From NCBI RefSeq assembly GCF_027563315.1, contig NZ_JAMKBJ010000009.1, positions 1-64,000 of the forward strand: DNA of 64,000 nucleotides, given 5' to 3'. This document shows positions 36,425-45,563 of the stretch, one piece after another (positions within the stretch are counted from its first letter, which is position 1; each line of letters starts with the position of its first letter). The notes below the pieces were generated by a model. That model was given only the letters and a program-made list of their open reading frames with translations. It ran no database searches and was not told the origin of the DNA. The position numbers and the translations under genes are program-made. Source of the stretch: Paenisporosarcina quisquiliarum. GTDB taxonomy: Bacteria; Bacillota; Bacilli; Bacillales_A; Planococcaceae.

Positions 36425-36439
36425 AATTATTAGAATATT
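36425..36439 (-). promoter_or_regulatory. candidate CodY box upstream of dppA
   Basis: The minus-strand 15-mer AATATTCTAATAATT matches the CodY consensus AATTTTCWGAAAATT at 12 of 15 positions and lies about 85 bases upstream of dppA. CodY represses dpp in B. subtilis. AT-rich sequence makes chance matches common. Confidence 0.4.
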
Positions 36440-36546
36440 TCAATATAATTTAAGGTTTTTTTTCGTCTTACGAAATGAATTCATGAGGATTTTAGGAAGG
36501 TTGTGGCACCGAGTTTATGGGAACCCCCCCTATAGAATCGTTCTGG

Positions 36547-36672
36547 GACAATCATAAAGGGCCGTACACCATTTAAAAGGGTTCGTACACCAAATAACAG
36601 GGTCGTTACCCCAATTAAACGTGGCAGTACCCCAATTAAACACTGCCCAACACCAAATAAAGTGCCATTTAC
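36547..36672. repeat. 21-bp-phased array (ACCAAWTAAA core), six units
   Basis: Six head-to-tail units of exactly 21 bases start at 36547, 36568, 36589, 36610, 36631 and 36652. Each has a core like ACCAATTAAA and usually ends in GTAC or a close variant. The first is the most degenerate. They lie between divergent dppA and the trp promoter; the last unit ends 47 bases before the trp -35 box. No coding potential. Confidence 0.85.
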
Positions 36673-36719
36673 TACGAATATGCATTTCCCGCCAACTTAT
36701 TCCTTTAAAAGGATTTCAG

Positions 36720-36748
36720 TTGACATCCGCTTTCATGCGTACTACGAT
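36720..36748 (+). promoter_or_regulatory. trp operon promoter
   Basis: A perfect -35 TTGACA (36720-36725), a 17-base spacer and TACGAT (36743-36748). A small hairpin GAACAA...TTGTTC (36751-36767) lies at the expected transcript 5' end. Confidence 0.8.
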
Positions 36749-36837
36749 AGGAACAACTTTTTTGTTCGGGATTTAGGCAGAAGGTGTCGGGAGCGACATC
36801 GCCGGTGAGAACACCAAGTTGAGATGAGTTGAGTTGA

Positions 36838-37095
36838 GAAAAATCGATGACAAAGAATAGTAGCGCAAGTGCGTCTTCATAGAGAGTCAGCGGCTGGTGG
36901 AAGCTGATAGGCAACTTCGTGTGAATGGTCTTTGGAGAGTTTCCCAGAATATTAGTATGGGAAAACGTGTAATCTACGTTACAGATTCTAGAGTGAAAGC
37001 CAGTTTTAGTGGCTTTTAATTTGAGGTGGCACCACGGTCATTCCGTCCTCTGTACGTGAACTTTTCTGTTCATGTACAGGGGACTTTTTTGTTTT
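36838..37095 (+). ncRNA. tryptophan T-box leader with terminator
   Basis: Stem I begins with ATGACAAAGAATAGTA (the conserved AGTA near the stem base) and continues with AGAGAGTCAGCGGCTGGTGG. The specifier region GTGAATGGTCTTTGGAG presents a TGG (36926-36928), matching tRNA-Trp. The T-box sequence AGGTGGCACCACG is at 37024-37036. A terminator stem follows (37045-37084) and ends in TTTTTTGTTTT. Uncharged tRNA-Trp is expected to stabilise the antiterminator and allow trpEGDCFBA transcription. The specifier is assigned by eye. Confidence 0.9.
37045..37095 (+). terminator. regulated terminator of the trp T-box
   Basis: GTCCTCTGTACGTGAAC pairs with GTTCATGTACAGGGGAC around a 6-base loop and is followed by TTTTTTGTTTT. 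It lies 38 bases before trpE. Confidence 0.92.
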
Positions 37096-37132
37096 CCGGA
37101 GTGCAAACGAGCTGAGCAGAGGAGAGATTAGC

Positions 37133-38500
37133 ATGCAAACACATGCAGTAAAAACAACGCGTCTCACGATCAACGGAGACACATTATCGCCCATCGCGAT
37201 TTTCAAAAGGTTACAGGGAACTCGGAAATTCCTGCTTGAAAGTTCTTTGAAACATGAGGCATCAGGTCGTTATTCCTTCATTGGTGCAGATCCAGTGCGA
37301 GAATTACGTGGTTCCGCCAACGAATTAATAGAACGTTCACTGCTGACGGGGGAAATCACCGTGCATAGCGGAAAGCCTATTGAATCTTTGAAAACATTGC
37401 TTCCTTTTGATGACGATAATCTGGAGTTTCCTTTCACAGGAGGAGCAGTTGGTTATATCGGCTACGACGTCATTGCACACTATGAAGACATTGGTCCGGC
37501 ACTTCCTGACGAACGTGACATGCCTGATATTCATCTGCTCATTTATGAAACGGTCGTTGTCTATGACCATCAAAAACAAGATGTCACCATTTTGCATAAT
37601 GGCGCAACCCCTTCTCCTATCGAAGAAATCGAACGTCAATTGACCATGAAGGAACTTGAAGTAGAAGAAAGTGAACAATCTTGTCTTCCCTTCACATCGA
37701 ATGTCACTAAACAATCGTTTATCGATCAGATTGAACGCGCAAAAGAATGTATTCGCGCCGGGGAAGTGTTTCAAATCGTTCTATCTCAACGATTGCAAGC
37801 AACGTACACTGGAGACCCTTTAACGCTGTACCGGAAACTAAGAAAAGACAATCCTTCGCCCTACATGTTTTACGTCGATTTTGACGAACACGTAGTACTG
37901 GGTGCTTCTCCTGAAAGTTTGCTGAGTATTCAAGGAAACCGCGTGACGACGAATCCGATTGCAGGAACGAGAAGACGAGGTCAAACACCAGAAGAAGATG
38001 CACAACTTGCAAAAGAATTGCTCGCCGACCCAAAAGAACTTGCTGAACACCGGATGCTCGTGGACTTGGGAAGAAATGATCTGGGACGAATCAGCGAAGT
38101 AGGCAGCATCCATTTAACGAAATATATGAACATTGAAAAATACCAACATGTCATGCACATCGTTTCCGAAGTGGCTGGCACTTTGCGAAATGACCAGCAT
38201 CCTCTTGATGCACTAGTCGCCTGTTTACCTGCAGGAACTGTAACGGGAGCACCTAAAATTCGTGCCATGCAAATCATTCAAGACATGGAAAACGTGAAAC
38301 GAGGCGTGTATGCAGGCGCAGTCGGCTACATTGGATTTAATGGAAATATTGATATAGCGTTAGCGATTCGAACACTGGTTATCAAAGACCAAACCGCCTA
38401 TGTCCAAGCGGGTGCTGGCATTGTATATGATTCCGATCCCCAAGAGGAATTTGAAGAAACGTTGCACAAAGCGAAGTCGTTACTGGAGGTGCTGGCATGA
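37133..38500 (+). CDS. trpE: anthranilate synthase component I
   Basis: 455 residues. The chorismate-binding domain shows NPSPYMFYVDFDEHVVLGASPE, NPIAGTRRRG, EHRMLVDLGRNDLGRI and PAGTVTGAPKIRAM. The N-terminal tryptophan feedback region has FLLESSLKHEASGRYSFIG, with the LLES motif. It makes anthranilate from chorismate, using ammonia from TrpG. GAGGAGAG precedes the ATG. First gene of the operon behind the T-box; its stop overlaps trpG. Confidence 0.97.
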   Translation: MQTHAVKTTRLTINGDTLSPIAIFKRLQGTRKFLLESSLKHEASGRYSFIGADPVRELRGSANELIERSLLTGEITVHSGKPIESLKTLLPFDDDNLEFPFTGGAVGYIGYDVIAHYEDIGPALPDERDMPDIHLLIYETVVVYDHQKQDVTILHNGATPSPIEEIERQLTMKELEVEESEQSCLPFTSNVTKQSFIDQIERAKECIRAGEVFQIVLSQRLQATYTGDPLTLYRKLRKDNPSPYMFYVDFDEHVVLGASPESLLSIQGNRVTTNPIAGTRRRGQTPEEDAQLAKELLADPKELAEHRMLVDLGRNDLGRISEVGSIHLTKYMNIEKYQHVMHIVSEVAGTLRNDQHPLDALVACLPAGTVTGAPKIRAMQIIQDMENVKRGVYAGAVGYIGFNGNIDIALAIRTLVIKDQTAYVQAGAGIVYDSDPQEEFEETLHKAKSLLEVLA

Positions 38501-39078
38501 TTCTGCTACTCGATCACTACGATTCGTTTACGTACAACTTGTATCAAAGCCTATCGATGCTCGGCGAAGAAGTAACAGTTGCCCGCTATGATGAGATTTC
38601 GATTAATGAAATTCGTCACATGAACCCAAAAGCGATTGTACTGTCACCCGGTCCAGGTTCACCAAATGATAAGTTGCATTCTTTAGCGATTATCCAGGAG
38701 TTTCACCAAACCATTCCGATGCTCGGGGTGTGCTTGGGTCATCAACTTCTTGGAGTGGCGTTTGGCGGGACAGTTAAACGGGCAACGCAGGTCATGCATG
38801 GAAAAACATCTGCCATTCGGCATTCACATTCAGGTATGTTTGCTTATTTGCCGCAACCATTATCGGTCATGCGCTACCATTCGCTCGTCCTCGAGGGGTT
38901 GCCTCCTTGTTTCAAAACAACCGCCATTTCGATGGATGATCAAAGTATCATGGCCATACAACATGTGGAATACCCCCTTTACGGCTTGCAGTTCCATCCT
39001 GAATCCATTGGGACGCGTGATGGAGAGAAGATTCTTCAAGCCTTTTTAACGGATATTGCTCAACCAGTTGAGATTTAG
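38497..39078 (+). CDS. trpG: anthranilate synthase component II (glutamine amidotransferase)
   Basis: 193 residues, class I glutamine amidotransferase. It has LLDHYDSFTYNLYQ, the nucleophile block LGVCLGHQLLG and the His-Glu block QFHPESIGT. It supplies ammonia to TrpE and could also serve PabB in folate synthesis, as in B. subtilis. It overlaps trpE by 4 bases (ATGA), with GGAGG in the end of trpE. Confidence 0.96.
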   Translation: MILLLDHYDSFTYNLYQSLSMLGEEVTVARYDEISINEIRHMNPKAIVLSPGPGSPNDKLHSLAIIQEFHQTIPMLGVCLGHQLLGVAFGGTVKRATQVMHGKTSAIRHSHSGMFAYLPQPLSVMRYHSLVLEGLPPCFKTTAISMDDQSIMAIQHVEYPLYGLQFHPESIGTRDGEKILQAFLTDIAQPVEI

Positions 39079-39099
39079 CCAGAAGAGATTTAGCCAGAG
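39070..39099 (+). repeat. tandem 15-bp duplication at the trpG-trpD junction
   Basis: GAGATTTAGCCAGA(A/G) is repeated twice head to tail. The first copy spans the trpG stop codon and the second leads into the trpD ribosome binding site. Confidence 0.85.
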
Positions 39100-39110
39100 G
39101 AGAGATTGAG

Positions 39111-40142
39111 ATGAGAAGATTTACAGAGAGTGTACGTGGTGGGAATTCACTGACGTACAGTGAGATGAGAGAAGCTACGAACGCCATGTTTTCAGAAGAA
39201 ACAGCTGGCGTGGATATCGCGAATTTTTTAAATGCCCTATCCATAAAAAGTGAAACTACCGAAGAAATTGCAGCACTTGTTGAAGTGTTACGGGAAAATG
39301 CGACACAGATTCCTGTGACCTCCCCCTTTGTGTTTGATAACTGTGGAACGGGAGGCGATGGTTCCCAAAGCTTTAATATCAGTACCACTTCTTCATTCGT
39401 TTTAGCAGGGGCAGGACTGAAAATCGCCAAGCACGGAAACCGCAGTATTTCGAGCAGAACCGGTAGCGCCGATGTACTTGAAGAACTCGGCATTGCTTTG
39501 GATTTTCTACCACGCGAAGTGGATGAATTATTGAATCAAACGAACATCGCCTTTTTATTCGCTCCACATGTTCATCCAAAAATGAAACGAATTCAATCCA
39601 TCCGAAAATCTATCGGAAAACCAACAATTTTCAATATGATTGGTCCCTTAACCAATCCAGTGGAATTGACTTCCCAATTGGTTGGTGTATACCGCCCGGA
39701 TAAATTGATGGATATTGCCGCTGCCCTTCATCGACTTGGCCGAAAAAGCGCCATTGTCTTGAGTGGTGCTGGCGGAATGGATGAAGCATCTTTGGCGGGA
39801 GATAACCATCTCGTGCTCATGAAAGACGGCGATTGTATCCCGTTTACTTTGAATGCCCAGGAAGTTGGGTTGCCATATGCTTCACTCGAAGCGATTCGTG
39901 GTGGAGACGCGAAAGAAAACGCAGCTATTTTAACAAGCGTGTTGCGCGGAGAAGCCTCTCCTTATTTAGATACTGTGTTGTTAAATGCAGGCATTGGTTT
40001 GTTCGCAGCTGGCACCGTTTCAACCATTCAGGAAGGCGTTCATAAAGCACGGAAGACCATTTCAAACGGTCGGGCATTTAGTGTCATGAAATCAGTGATC
40101 GCCTACAGCCAGAACCGAAATTATTTGGAGGTGAACGCATGA
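39111..40142 (+). CDS. trpD: anthranilate phosphoribosyltransferase
   Basis: 343 residues. The PRPP-binding glycine-rich loop is NCGTGGDGSQSFNISTTSSFVLAGAG, followed by AKHGNRSISSRTGSADVLEELG and FLFAPHVHPKM. FNMIGPLTNP is also characteristic. It transfers phosphoribose to anthranilate. GAGGAGAG precedes the ATG after the duplicated 15-mer, and its stop overlaps trpC by 4 bases. Confidence 0.97.
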   Translation: MRRFTESVRGGNSLTYSEMREATNAMFSEETAGVDIANFLNALSIKSETTEEIAALVEVLRENATQIPVTSPFVFDNCGTGGDGSQSFNISTTSSFVLAGAGLKIAKHGNRSISSRTGSADVLEELGIALDFLPREVDELLNQTNIAFLFAPHVHPKMKRIQSIRKSIGKPTIFNMIGPLTNPVELTSQLVGVYRPDKLMDIAAALHRLGRKSAIVLSGAGGMDEASLAGDNHLVLMKDGDCIPFTLNAQEVGLPYASLEAIRGGDAKENAAILTSVLRGEASPYLDTVLLNAGIGLFAAGTVSTIQEGVHKARKTISNGRAFSVMKSVIAYSQNRNYLEVNA

Positions 40143-40930
40143 CAATTTTAGAGCAGATTTTAGAAGTGAAGAAATTAGAAGTAGCAGATTTATTGAAGCA
40201 AGAAGCCCTTTCCAAATTTACAAAAACACCTTCTGAGCCACCTTCACTATTTGAGACTTTATATAACACGCAGCATTTACAGGTCATCTCAGAAATTAAA
40301 CGCGCTTCCCCTTCAAAAGGTTTGATTAATGGCCATGTTAATCCCGTTCAACAGGCACTCGCTTATGAAAAGGCTGGCGCAGTAGCGATTTCTGTATTGA
40401 CTGATCAACAATTTTTCAAGGGATCGATGGATGATTTACAAGCTGTTTCTTCTGCAGTCAACCTACCCGTTCTCTGCAAGGACTTCATTATCCACCCATT
40501 GCAGATTGATCAGGCAAAACGTGCTGGCGCATCCGTCATTCTATTGATTGTTGCGGCACTTGAACAACCGCTTCTACAAGAGCTATTTGACTATGCAAGC
40601 AAGTTGAATCTGGAAGTTTTAGTTGAAGTTCATGACGTAGAAGAATTGCAAAGAGCTTTGGTGATAAATGCCAAAATGATCGGTGTAAATAATCGCAATC
40701 TCAAAACGTTCGAAGTGGATTTAGCGAACACTGCACAAATCGCAGCACATTTTCCTTTTCATGAACAACGCGTGCTAATCAGTGAAAGTGGAATTGCAGA
40801 AGTTTCTGACGCCATTTCAGTTGCCCAAGTCGGAGCACATGCAGTTCTCGTTGGAGAAACGTTAATGCGTACTGAAAATATTGACGAAATATTGCATACG
40901 TTTCACGTGAAACGTGGTGAATGTAGATGA
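40139..40930 (+). CDS. trpC: indole-3-glycerol-phosphate synthase
   Basis: 263 residues, a single-domain TIM barrel. It has VISEIKRASPSKG, VLTDQQFFKGSMDDL, LCKDFIIHPLQI, MIGVNNRNLKTFEVD and LISESGIAEVSD. It closes the ring of carboxyphenylamino-deoxyribulose phosphate with loss of CO2. It overlaps trpD and trpF by 4 bases on each side. GGAGGTG precedes the ATG. Confidence 0.97.
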   Translation: MTILEQILEVKKLEVADLLKQEALSKFTKTPSEPPSLFETLYNTQHLQVISEIKRASPSKGLINGHVNPVQQALAYEKAGAVAISVLTDQQFFKGSMDDLQAVSSAVNLPVLCKDFIIHPLQIDQAKRAGASVILLIVAALEQPLLQELFDYASKLNLEVLVEVHDVEELQRALVINAKMIGVNNRNLKTFEVDLANTAQIAAHFPFHEQRVLISESGIAEVSDAISVAQVGAHAVLVGETLMRTENIDEILHTFHVKRGECR

Positions 40931-41541
40931 CTAAAGTCAAAATTTGTGGATTGATGGAACCGGAAGATGTGCAAACAGCAGTTAACTCAGGAGCTGATGC
41001 GGTTGGATTTGTGTTCGCGCCGAGTCGCCGGCAACTAACTGTTGAAATAGCGAAAGAACTCGCCTGTGCAGTTCCGAGTGAAGTAATGAAAATTGGTGTA
41101 TTCGTCAATGAAGCATTAGAAGAAGTGGAACGAATTGCAAAAGAAGTGCCACTGGATGTCGTTCAGCTTCATGGAGATGAAACTCCGGAATACGTTAGAC
41201 AAGTCAACCTTCCAACCATTAAAGCGTTATCGATAAACAATCTCGAAGATGTGCAAAAGGCTACTCAATATGAAGTTGATTATTTCTTATTTGATGCGCC
41301 AGGCGTAGAATTTCGTGGAGGTTCGGGTCAGTCATTTGACTGGACACTTCTTGCAAAAGCCAATATTCCGCTTGAGAAAGTCATACTAGCTGGCGGCCTG
41401 AATGAAAGTAATGTAAGAGAAGCCATAAACACCGTCCACCCTTTCATGGTGGATGTATCCAGCGGAGTTGAGACAGAGCAAAAGAAAGATGCAGAAAAAA
41501 TCCGCACGTTTATACGTGCAGTTCGAGATGAGGAGAGATGA
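40927..41541 (+). CDS. trpF: phosphoribosylanthranilate isomerase
   Basis: 204 residues, TIM barrel. It has [33 protein letters not shown] at the N-terminus (catalytic Cys), [41 protein letters not shown] and DVSSGVET. It performs the Amadori rearrangement before TrpC. It overlaps trpC by 4 bases, and its ribosome binding site is weak, suggesting coupling. Confidence 0.96.
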   Translation: MTKVKICGLMEPEDVQTAVNSGADAVGFVFAPSRRQLTVEIAKELACAVPSEVMKIGVFVNEALEEVERIAKEVPLDVVQLHGDETPEYVRQVNLPTIKALSINNLEDVQKATQYEVDYFLFDAPGVEFRGGSGQSFDWTLLAKANIPLEKVILAGGLNESNVREAINTVHPFMVDVSSGVETEQKKDAEKIRTFIRAVRDEER

Positions 41542-41543
41542 GC

Positions 41544-42752
41544 ATGCAAACTACCTACAACCAACCAAACGCAACCGGACATTATGGCAGATTCGGCGGA
41601 AGATTTGTTCCTGAGACATTGATGCAAGCTGTGATTGAATTAGAGGAAGCTTACGATTTAGCCATTCAAGACGAAGCGTTTCTTGAGGAATTCCGCTACT
41701 ACTTAAAGGATTATGTTGGTCGTGAAAATCCCCTTTACTATGCTGAACGCTTAACGAAGAAAATGGGTGGCGCCAAGATTTACTTGAAACGTGAAGATCT
41801 TAATCATACAGGCGCACATAAAATTAATAACACGATAGGTCAGGCACTTCTTGCTGTACGTATGGGCAAACGTAAAGTTGTTGCAGAAACCGGTGCTGGT
41901 CAGCATGGTGTTGCAACTGCGACGGTTTGTGCGTTGCTAGACTTGGAATGTGTGATTTTCATGGGCGAAGAAGACGTCCGTCGTCAGCAACTGAATGTAT
42001 TCCGTATGGAGTTGCTGGGTGCAAAAGTCGTTTCCGTCACACAGGGCAGTCGAACGTTGAAAGACGCAGTGAACGAAGCGCTGCGTTACTGGGTGACGAA
42101 TGTTGGCGACACTCACTACATTATGGGCTCTGTTTTAGGACCACACCCCTTCCCTAAAATTGTTCGTGATTTCCAACGCGTCATTGGTGACGAAACACGA
42201 AAACAAATCGTTGAAAAAGAAGGTCGCCTGCCGGATGCAATCGTTGCCTGCATTGGTGGCGGCAGTAATGCCATGGGAATGTTCTATCCTTTTATTGAAG
42301 ATAAAGAAGTGAAACTATTCGGCGTGGAAGCAGCTGGTGCTGGTCTGGATACCAATCAACACGCAGCTACATTGACGAAAGGTTCTGTAGGCGTTTTGCA
42401 CGGTGCGCTTATGTATTTACTGCAAGATGATGCAGGTCAAATTCAGGAAGCACACTCCATTTCAGCTGGACTCGATTATCCAGGAATCGGCCCTGAACAT
42501 AGCTTCTTACACGAAAATGGCCGTGTTGAATATACGTCCGTAACGGATGAGCAGGCATTGACGGGTGTTCAATTGTTAGCTCGAACGGAAGGCATCCTCC
42601 CCGCATTGGAGTCTGCTCATGCCATTCATTTTGCCGGTGAACTGGCAGCTCGGATGAGTAAAGAAGAGATTGTTGTGATTTGTTTATCGGGACGCGGAGA
42701 CAAAGATGTGGTCACTGTTCGGGATGCACTTGGAGGTGGAACAAATGACTAA
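41544..42752 (+). CDS. trpB: tryptophan synthase beta subunit
   Basis: 402 residues. The pyridoxal-phosphate lysine block is [42 protein letters not shown] and the phosphate loop [13 protein letters not shown] follow. It is TrpB1-type, paired with TrpA, and joins indole and serine. The ATG at 41544 has GGAG 8 bases upstream; the ATG at 41538, which overlaps the trpF stop, is only 2 bases from that site. It overlaps trpA by 8 bases. Confidence 0.97.
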   Translation: MQTTYNQPNATGHYGRFGGRFVPETLMQAVIELEEAYDLAIQDEAFLEEFRYYLKDYVGRENPLYYAERLTKKMGGAKIYLKREDLNHTGAHKINNTIGQALLAVRMGKRKVVAETGAGQHGVATATVCALLDLECVIFMGEEDVRRQQLNVFRMELLGAKVVSVTQGSRTLKDAVNEALRYWVTNVGDTHYIMGSVLGPHPFPKIVRDFQRVIGDETRKQIVEKEGRLPDAIVACIGGGSNAMGMFYPFIEDKEVKLFGVEAAGAGLDTNQHAATLTKGSVGVLHGALMYLLQDDAGQIQEAHSISAGLDYPGIGPEHSFLHENGRVEYTSVTDEQALTGVQLLARTEGILPALESAHAIHFAGELAARMSKEEIVVICLSGRGDKDVVTVRDALGGGTND

Positions 42753-43533
42753 AATGAAATTACAAACGGTCATTGAACAACAAGTCGCCACAGGTGGAAA
42801 AGCGTTCATCCCTTATATCATGGCCGGAGACGGCGGGTTACAGAACCTCCGGGAACAATTACTGTTTCTTCAAGAATCCGGTGCCACTGCAGTCGAACTC
42901 GGCATCCCTTTCTCTGATCCTGTTGCAGATGGACCAACCATCCAAGAAGCCGGGAAACGTGCCTTAACTTCGGGCGTAACATTGCGTGGCGTTTTGGAAG
43001 AAATCGGACGTATTCGTCATGAAATTACAATTCCAATTGTTTTAATGACGTATCTGAATCCTGTGTTCCGCTATGGAATCGAAAAGATTGCACAAGACTG
43101 TGCTGAGGCTGGAGTCAGCGGCTTAATTGTTCCTGATTTACCGTTAGAAGAAAGTGCGATGGTGAAGGATGAGTTCTCCAAACACGATTTGGCTCTCGTT
43201 CAATTGGTCAGTCTGACTAGCCCTCAAGAACGAATCGAGCGGATTGCGAAAGCTTCAGAAGGATTTCTGTATGCTGTTACGGTGACTGGCATAACGGGTG
43301 CGCGCGCAGAGTTTGCGGCGAATGTTGGCGAACATTTGGCGAAGCTGAAAAAAGTGAGCCTGGTACCAGTGATGGCAGGCTTCGGGATCTCCACGCCTGA
43401 ACAGGTACGCGAAATGGGCAAACTTGCGGACGGGGTTATTGTGGGAAGCAGTATAGTTGATGCATTGCATGACGGGAATCTTGATTGTATCAGAGAGTTG
43501 ATTGCTGCTTCGAAAGCAGTGGAGATCGGTTAA
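42745..43533 (+). CDS. trpA: tryptophan synthase alpha subunit
   Basis: 262 residues. Catalytic blocks are [22 protein letters not shown] (Glu and Asp), [32 protein letters not shown] and [11 protein letters not shown]. It cleaves indole-3-glycerol phosphate to indole and glyceraldehyde 3-phosphate. The start at 42745 follows GGAGGTGG. Last gene of the operon; a strong terminator follows. Confidence 0.96.
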   Translation: MTKMKLQTVIEQQVATGGKAFIPYIMAGDGGLQNLREQLLFLQESGATAVELGIPFSDPVADGPTIQEAGKRALTSGVTLRGVLEEIGRIRHEITIPIVLMTYLNPVFRYGIEKIAQDCAEAGVSGLIVPDLPLEESAMVKDEFSKHDLALVQLVSLTSPQERIERIAKASEGFLYAVTVTGITGARAEFAANVGEHLAKLKKVSLVPVMAGFGISTPEQVREMGKLADGVIVGSSIVDALHDGNLDCIRELIAASKAVEIG

Positions 43534-43554
43534 CACTATAAAGACTAATATGGA

Positions 43555-43585
43555 CCTCAGACGCGAAGACGTCTGAGGTTTTTTT
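43555..43585 (+). terminator. trp operon terminator
   Basis: CCTCAGACG CGAAGA CGTCTGAGG followed by TTTTTTT. Confidence 0.95.
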
Positions 43586-43639
43586 GAAGGAAAAAACAAC
43601 TTTTCCATCCAATGTCGTGTTACGACAATTGTTAATTGC

Positions 43640-43837
43640 CTACTTTTCAGCTGTTATTTGTGCATCTTGTTCTTTGCTTATTTTGAGTAACTCATTTGTA
43701 AATATTGAAAGTCCTATGGTAATTAGTCCTCCAGCCAACCATCGAATACCATCTGGTTCCGTAAATGTATTAAAATACGTCAACGTCAATATGAGACAAC
43801 CGAATAATAAAAATAGTGTCGCTATTAGATTTTTCAT
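43640..43837 (-). CDS. small two-helix membrane protein
   Basis: 65 residues. The first hydrophobic segment is NLIATLFLLFGCLILTLTYF and the second is GIRWLAGGLITIGLSIFTNEL, followed by a charged tail. GAGGTGG precedes the ATG. Not recognised; function unknown. Confidence 0.72.
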   Translation of the reverse strand: MKNLIATLFLLFGCLILTLTYFNTFTEPDGIRWLAGGLITIGLSIFTNELLKISKEQDAQITAEK

Positions 43838-44041
43838 CTTTCTTCCACCTCGCTCTAATTAGTAATCCTCACGCCCATAAATAACAACAACCAATCATTC
43901 AAGTTTATTTAACTAATTCTCTTTTATTCCCGTTACTCCTTCTCCTTTTCTAGAATCTTTCTGAAGAAGAATCATGTTCTTTCCCCAGCGAATGGACGAA
44001 AACTGTGTCTGAGTGGTCATAAAACCAACTTGAACGGACAA

Positions 44042-44083
44042 AAAGAAGCACCGCAATTGAATTTATCAATTGCGATGCTTCTT
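44042..44083 (-). terminator. terminator of the aldehyde dehydrogenase gene
   Basis: AAGAAGCATCGCAATTGA / TCAATTGCGGTGCTTCTT stem on the minus strand with T-rich sequence after it. Confidence 0.9.
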
Positions 44084-44088
44084 CATTT

Positions 44089-45516
44089 TTAAAACACAGT
44101 TTTCATCGTAATAAACTTCAACTCGGTCATTTCATCGACGGCAAATTTGACGCCTTCGCGGCCATAGCCACTCATTTTCACGCCCCCGTAAGGCATGTTG
44201 TCGACACGAAAAGTTGGAATGTCATTGATGATGACAGCTCCCGCTTCAATCTCATCGGCCGCTTTCATTGCATCCGTTAAGACATTCGTGTAAATGGCTG
44301 CATTCAATCCAAACTGAGAAGCATTTACCGACTCGATCGCTTCATCTAATGTGTCATAAGGAATGACAGATACGATTGGCGCAAAGACTTCTTCGCAGAC
44401 GACTTTCATGTCTTCTTTAGCACCTATCAGTACAGTAGGATGTAACTGGCGTTCTGTAAATTCGCCTCCTGTCGCAACTTTTGCCCCTTGCGATTTCGCT
44501 TCTTCAATCCAACTGACAATGCGTTCGACTTCGTCTGGATGGATCATTGAACCGACATCGGTTTGTTCATCTAGTGGATCGCCAACTATTAATTTTTTCG
44601 TTTCTTCCACAAATCCTTGCACGAATTCATCATATACTTTGCGGTTTACGTAGATGCGTTGCAGTGAAATACATACTTGTCCCGAAAAGCTGAATGCCCC
44701 TTCTGCACAACGTTTGACGATTTTTTCAATAGGCACACTTGGCTCCACAATCAAGGCTGCGTTTGATCCTAGTTCAAGCGTAATTTTGCGTAGACCCACT
44801 TTTTCTTTAATTTTCAATCCGACAGGAACACTGCCAGTAAACGTCACTTTTTTAACGGCTGGATGTGTAATGAGAGCGTCACTTAACTCACTCCCGCTTC
44901 CTGTTACAATTTGAAGTGCACCATCCGGTAAACCAGCTTCCTTGAAAATATCGGCCATGACCAGTGCACTCAACGGTGTTTGTGTTGCCGGCTTCAAAAC
45001 AACTGTATTCCCTACTGCGAAAGCAGGTCCCAGTTTATGCGCCACTAAATTGAACGGGAAATTGAACGGCGTTATGGCCGCCACAACGCCGATCGCTTCT
45101 TTTTTTGTCCAGCCAATTCGGTTCGCACCGCCTGGGGCAGCGTCCATCGGAATGGTTTCACCTCGGTACTGCTTCGCTTCCTCTGCAGCAAATTGATACG
45201 TCGCAATCGTGCGATCCACTTCACTACGGGACGTTTTCAACGGTTTACCCGCTTCTTGCGCCAATGTCATGGCGAGCTCTTCTTTACGTTCCCGCATAAT
45301 GTTGACCACTTTATATAAAATTTCTGCCCGGTCATATGCCGTCCATTTTTTGAAGGAATGAAAAGCTTGTTCCGCGCCAGCAATCGCTACTTTCACATCT
45401 TCCGGTGATCCTTTTGCCACTTTAGCAAGCAGTTTTCCATCATAAGGAGCTTTCAATTCATACGTTCCACTTGCTTCACGCCAATCTCCATTAATCCAAA
45501 GTCCGGTTTCTTTCAA
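44089..45516 (-). CDS. NAD(P)-dependent aldehyde dehydrogenase
   Basis: 475 residues. ALDH blocks are ITPFNFPFNLVAHKLGPAFAVGNTVVLKPATQTPLS, VTFTGSVPVG, the Glu block ITLELGSNAALIVEP and the Cys block FSGQVCISLQRIYV. The group resembles lactaldehyde or phosphonoformaldehyde-type dehydrogenases; the exact aldehyde is not known. The TTG at 45516 is chosen because AGGAGG is 8 bases upstream; the GTG at 45525 overlaps that site. Monocistronic. Confidence 0.92.
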   Translation of the reverse strand: MKETGLWINGDWREASGTYELKAPYDGKLLAKVAKGSPEDVKVAIAGAEQAFHSFKKWTAYDRAEILYKVVNIMRERKEELAMTLAQEAGKPLKTSRSEVDRTIATYQFAAEEAKQYRGETIPMDAAPGGANRIGWTKKEAIGVVAAITPFNFPFNLVAHKLGPAFAVGNTVVLKPATQTPLSALVMADIFKEAGLPDGALQIVTGSGSELSDALITHPAVKKVTFTGSVPVGLKIKEKVGLRKITLELGSNAALIVEPSVPIEKIVKRCAEGAFSFSGQVCISLQRIYVNRKVYDEFVQGFVEETKKLIVGDPLDEQTDVGSMIHPDEVERIVSWIEEAKSQGAKVATGGEFTERQLHPTVLIGAKEDMKVVCEEVFAPIVSVIPYDTLDEAIESVNASQFGLNAAIYTNVLTDAMKAADEIEAGAVIINDIPTFRVDNMPYGGVKMSGYGREGVKFAVDEMTELKFITMKTVF

Positions 45517-45563
45517 AAGAAACACCTCCTGAAGTCGTTATCTATACATTCGTCTCTATTCTA

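Noticed and set aside
36705-36914. Minus-strand 69-codon open frame
   Set aside because: It lies antisense to the trp promoter and T-box leader, has no ribosome binding site and shows no protein-like features.
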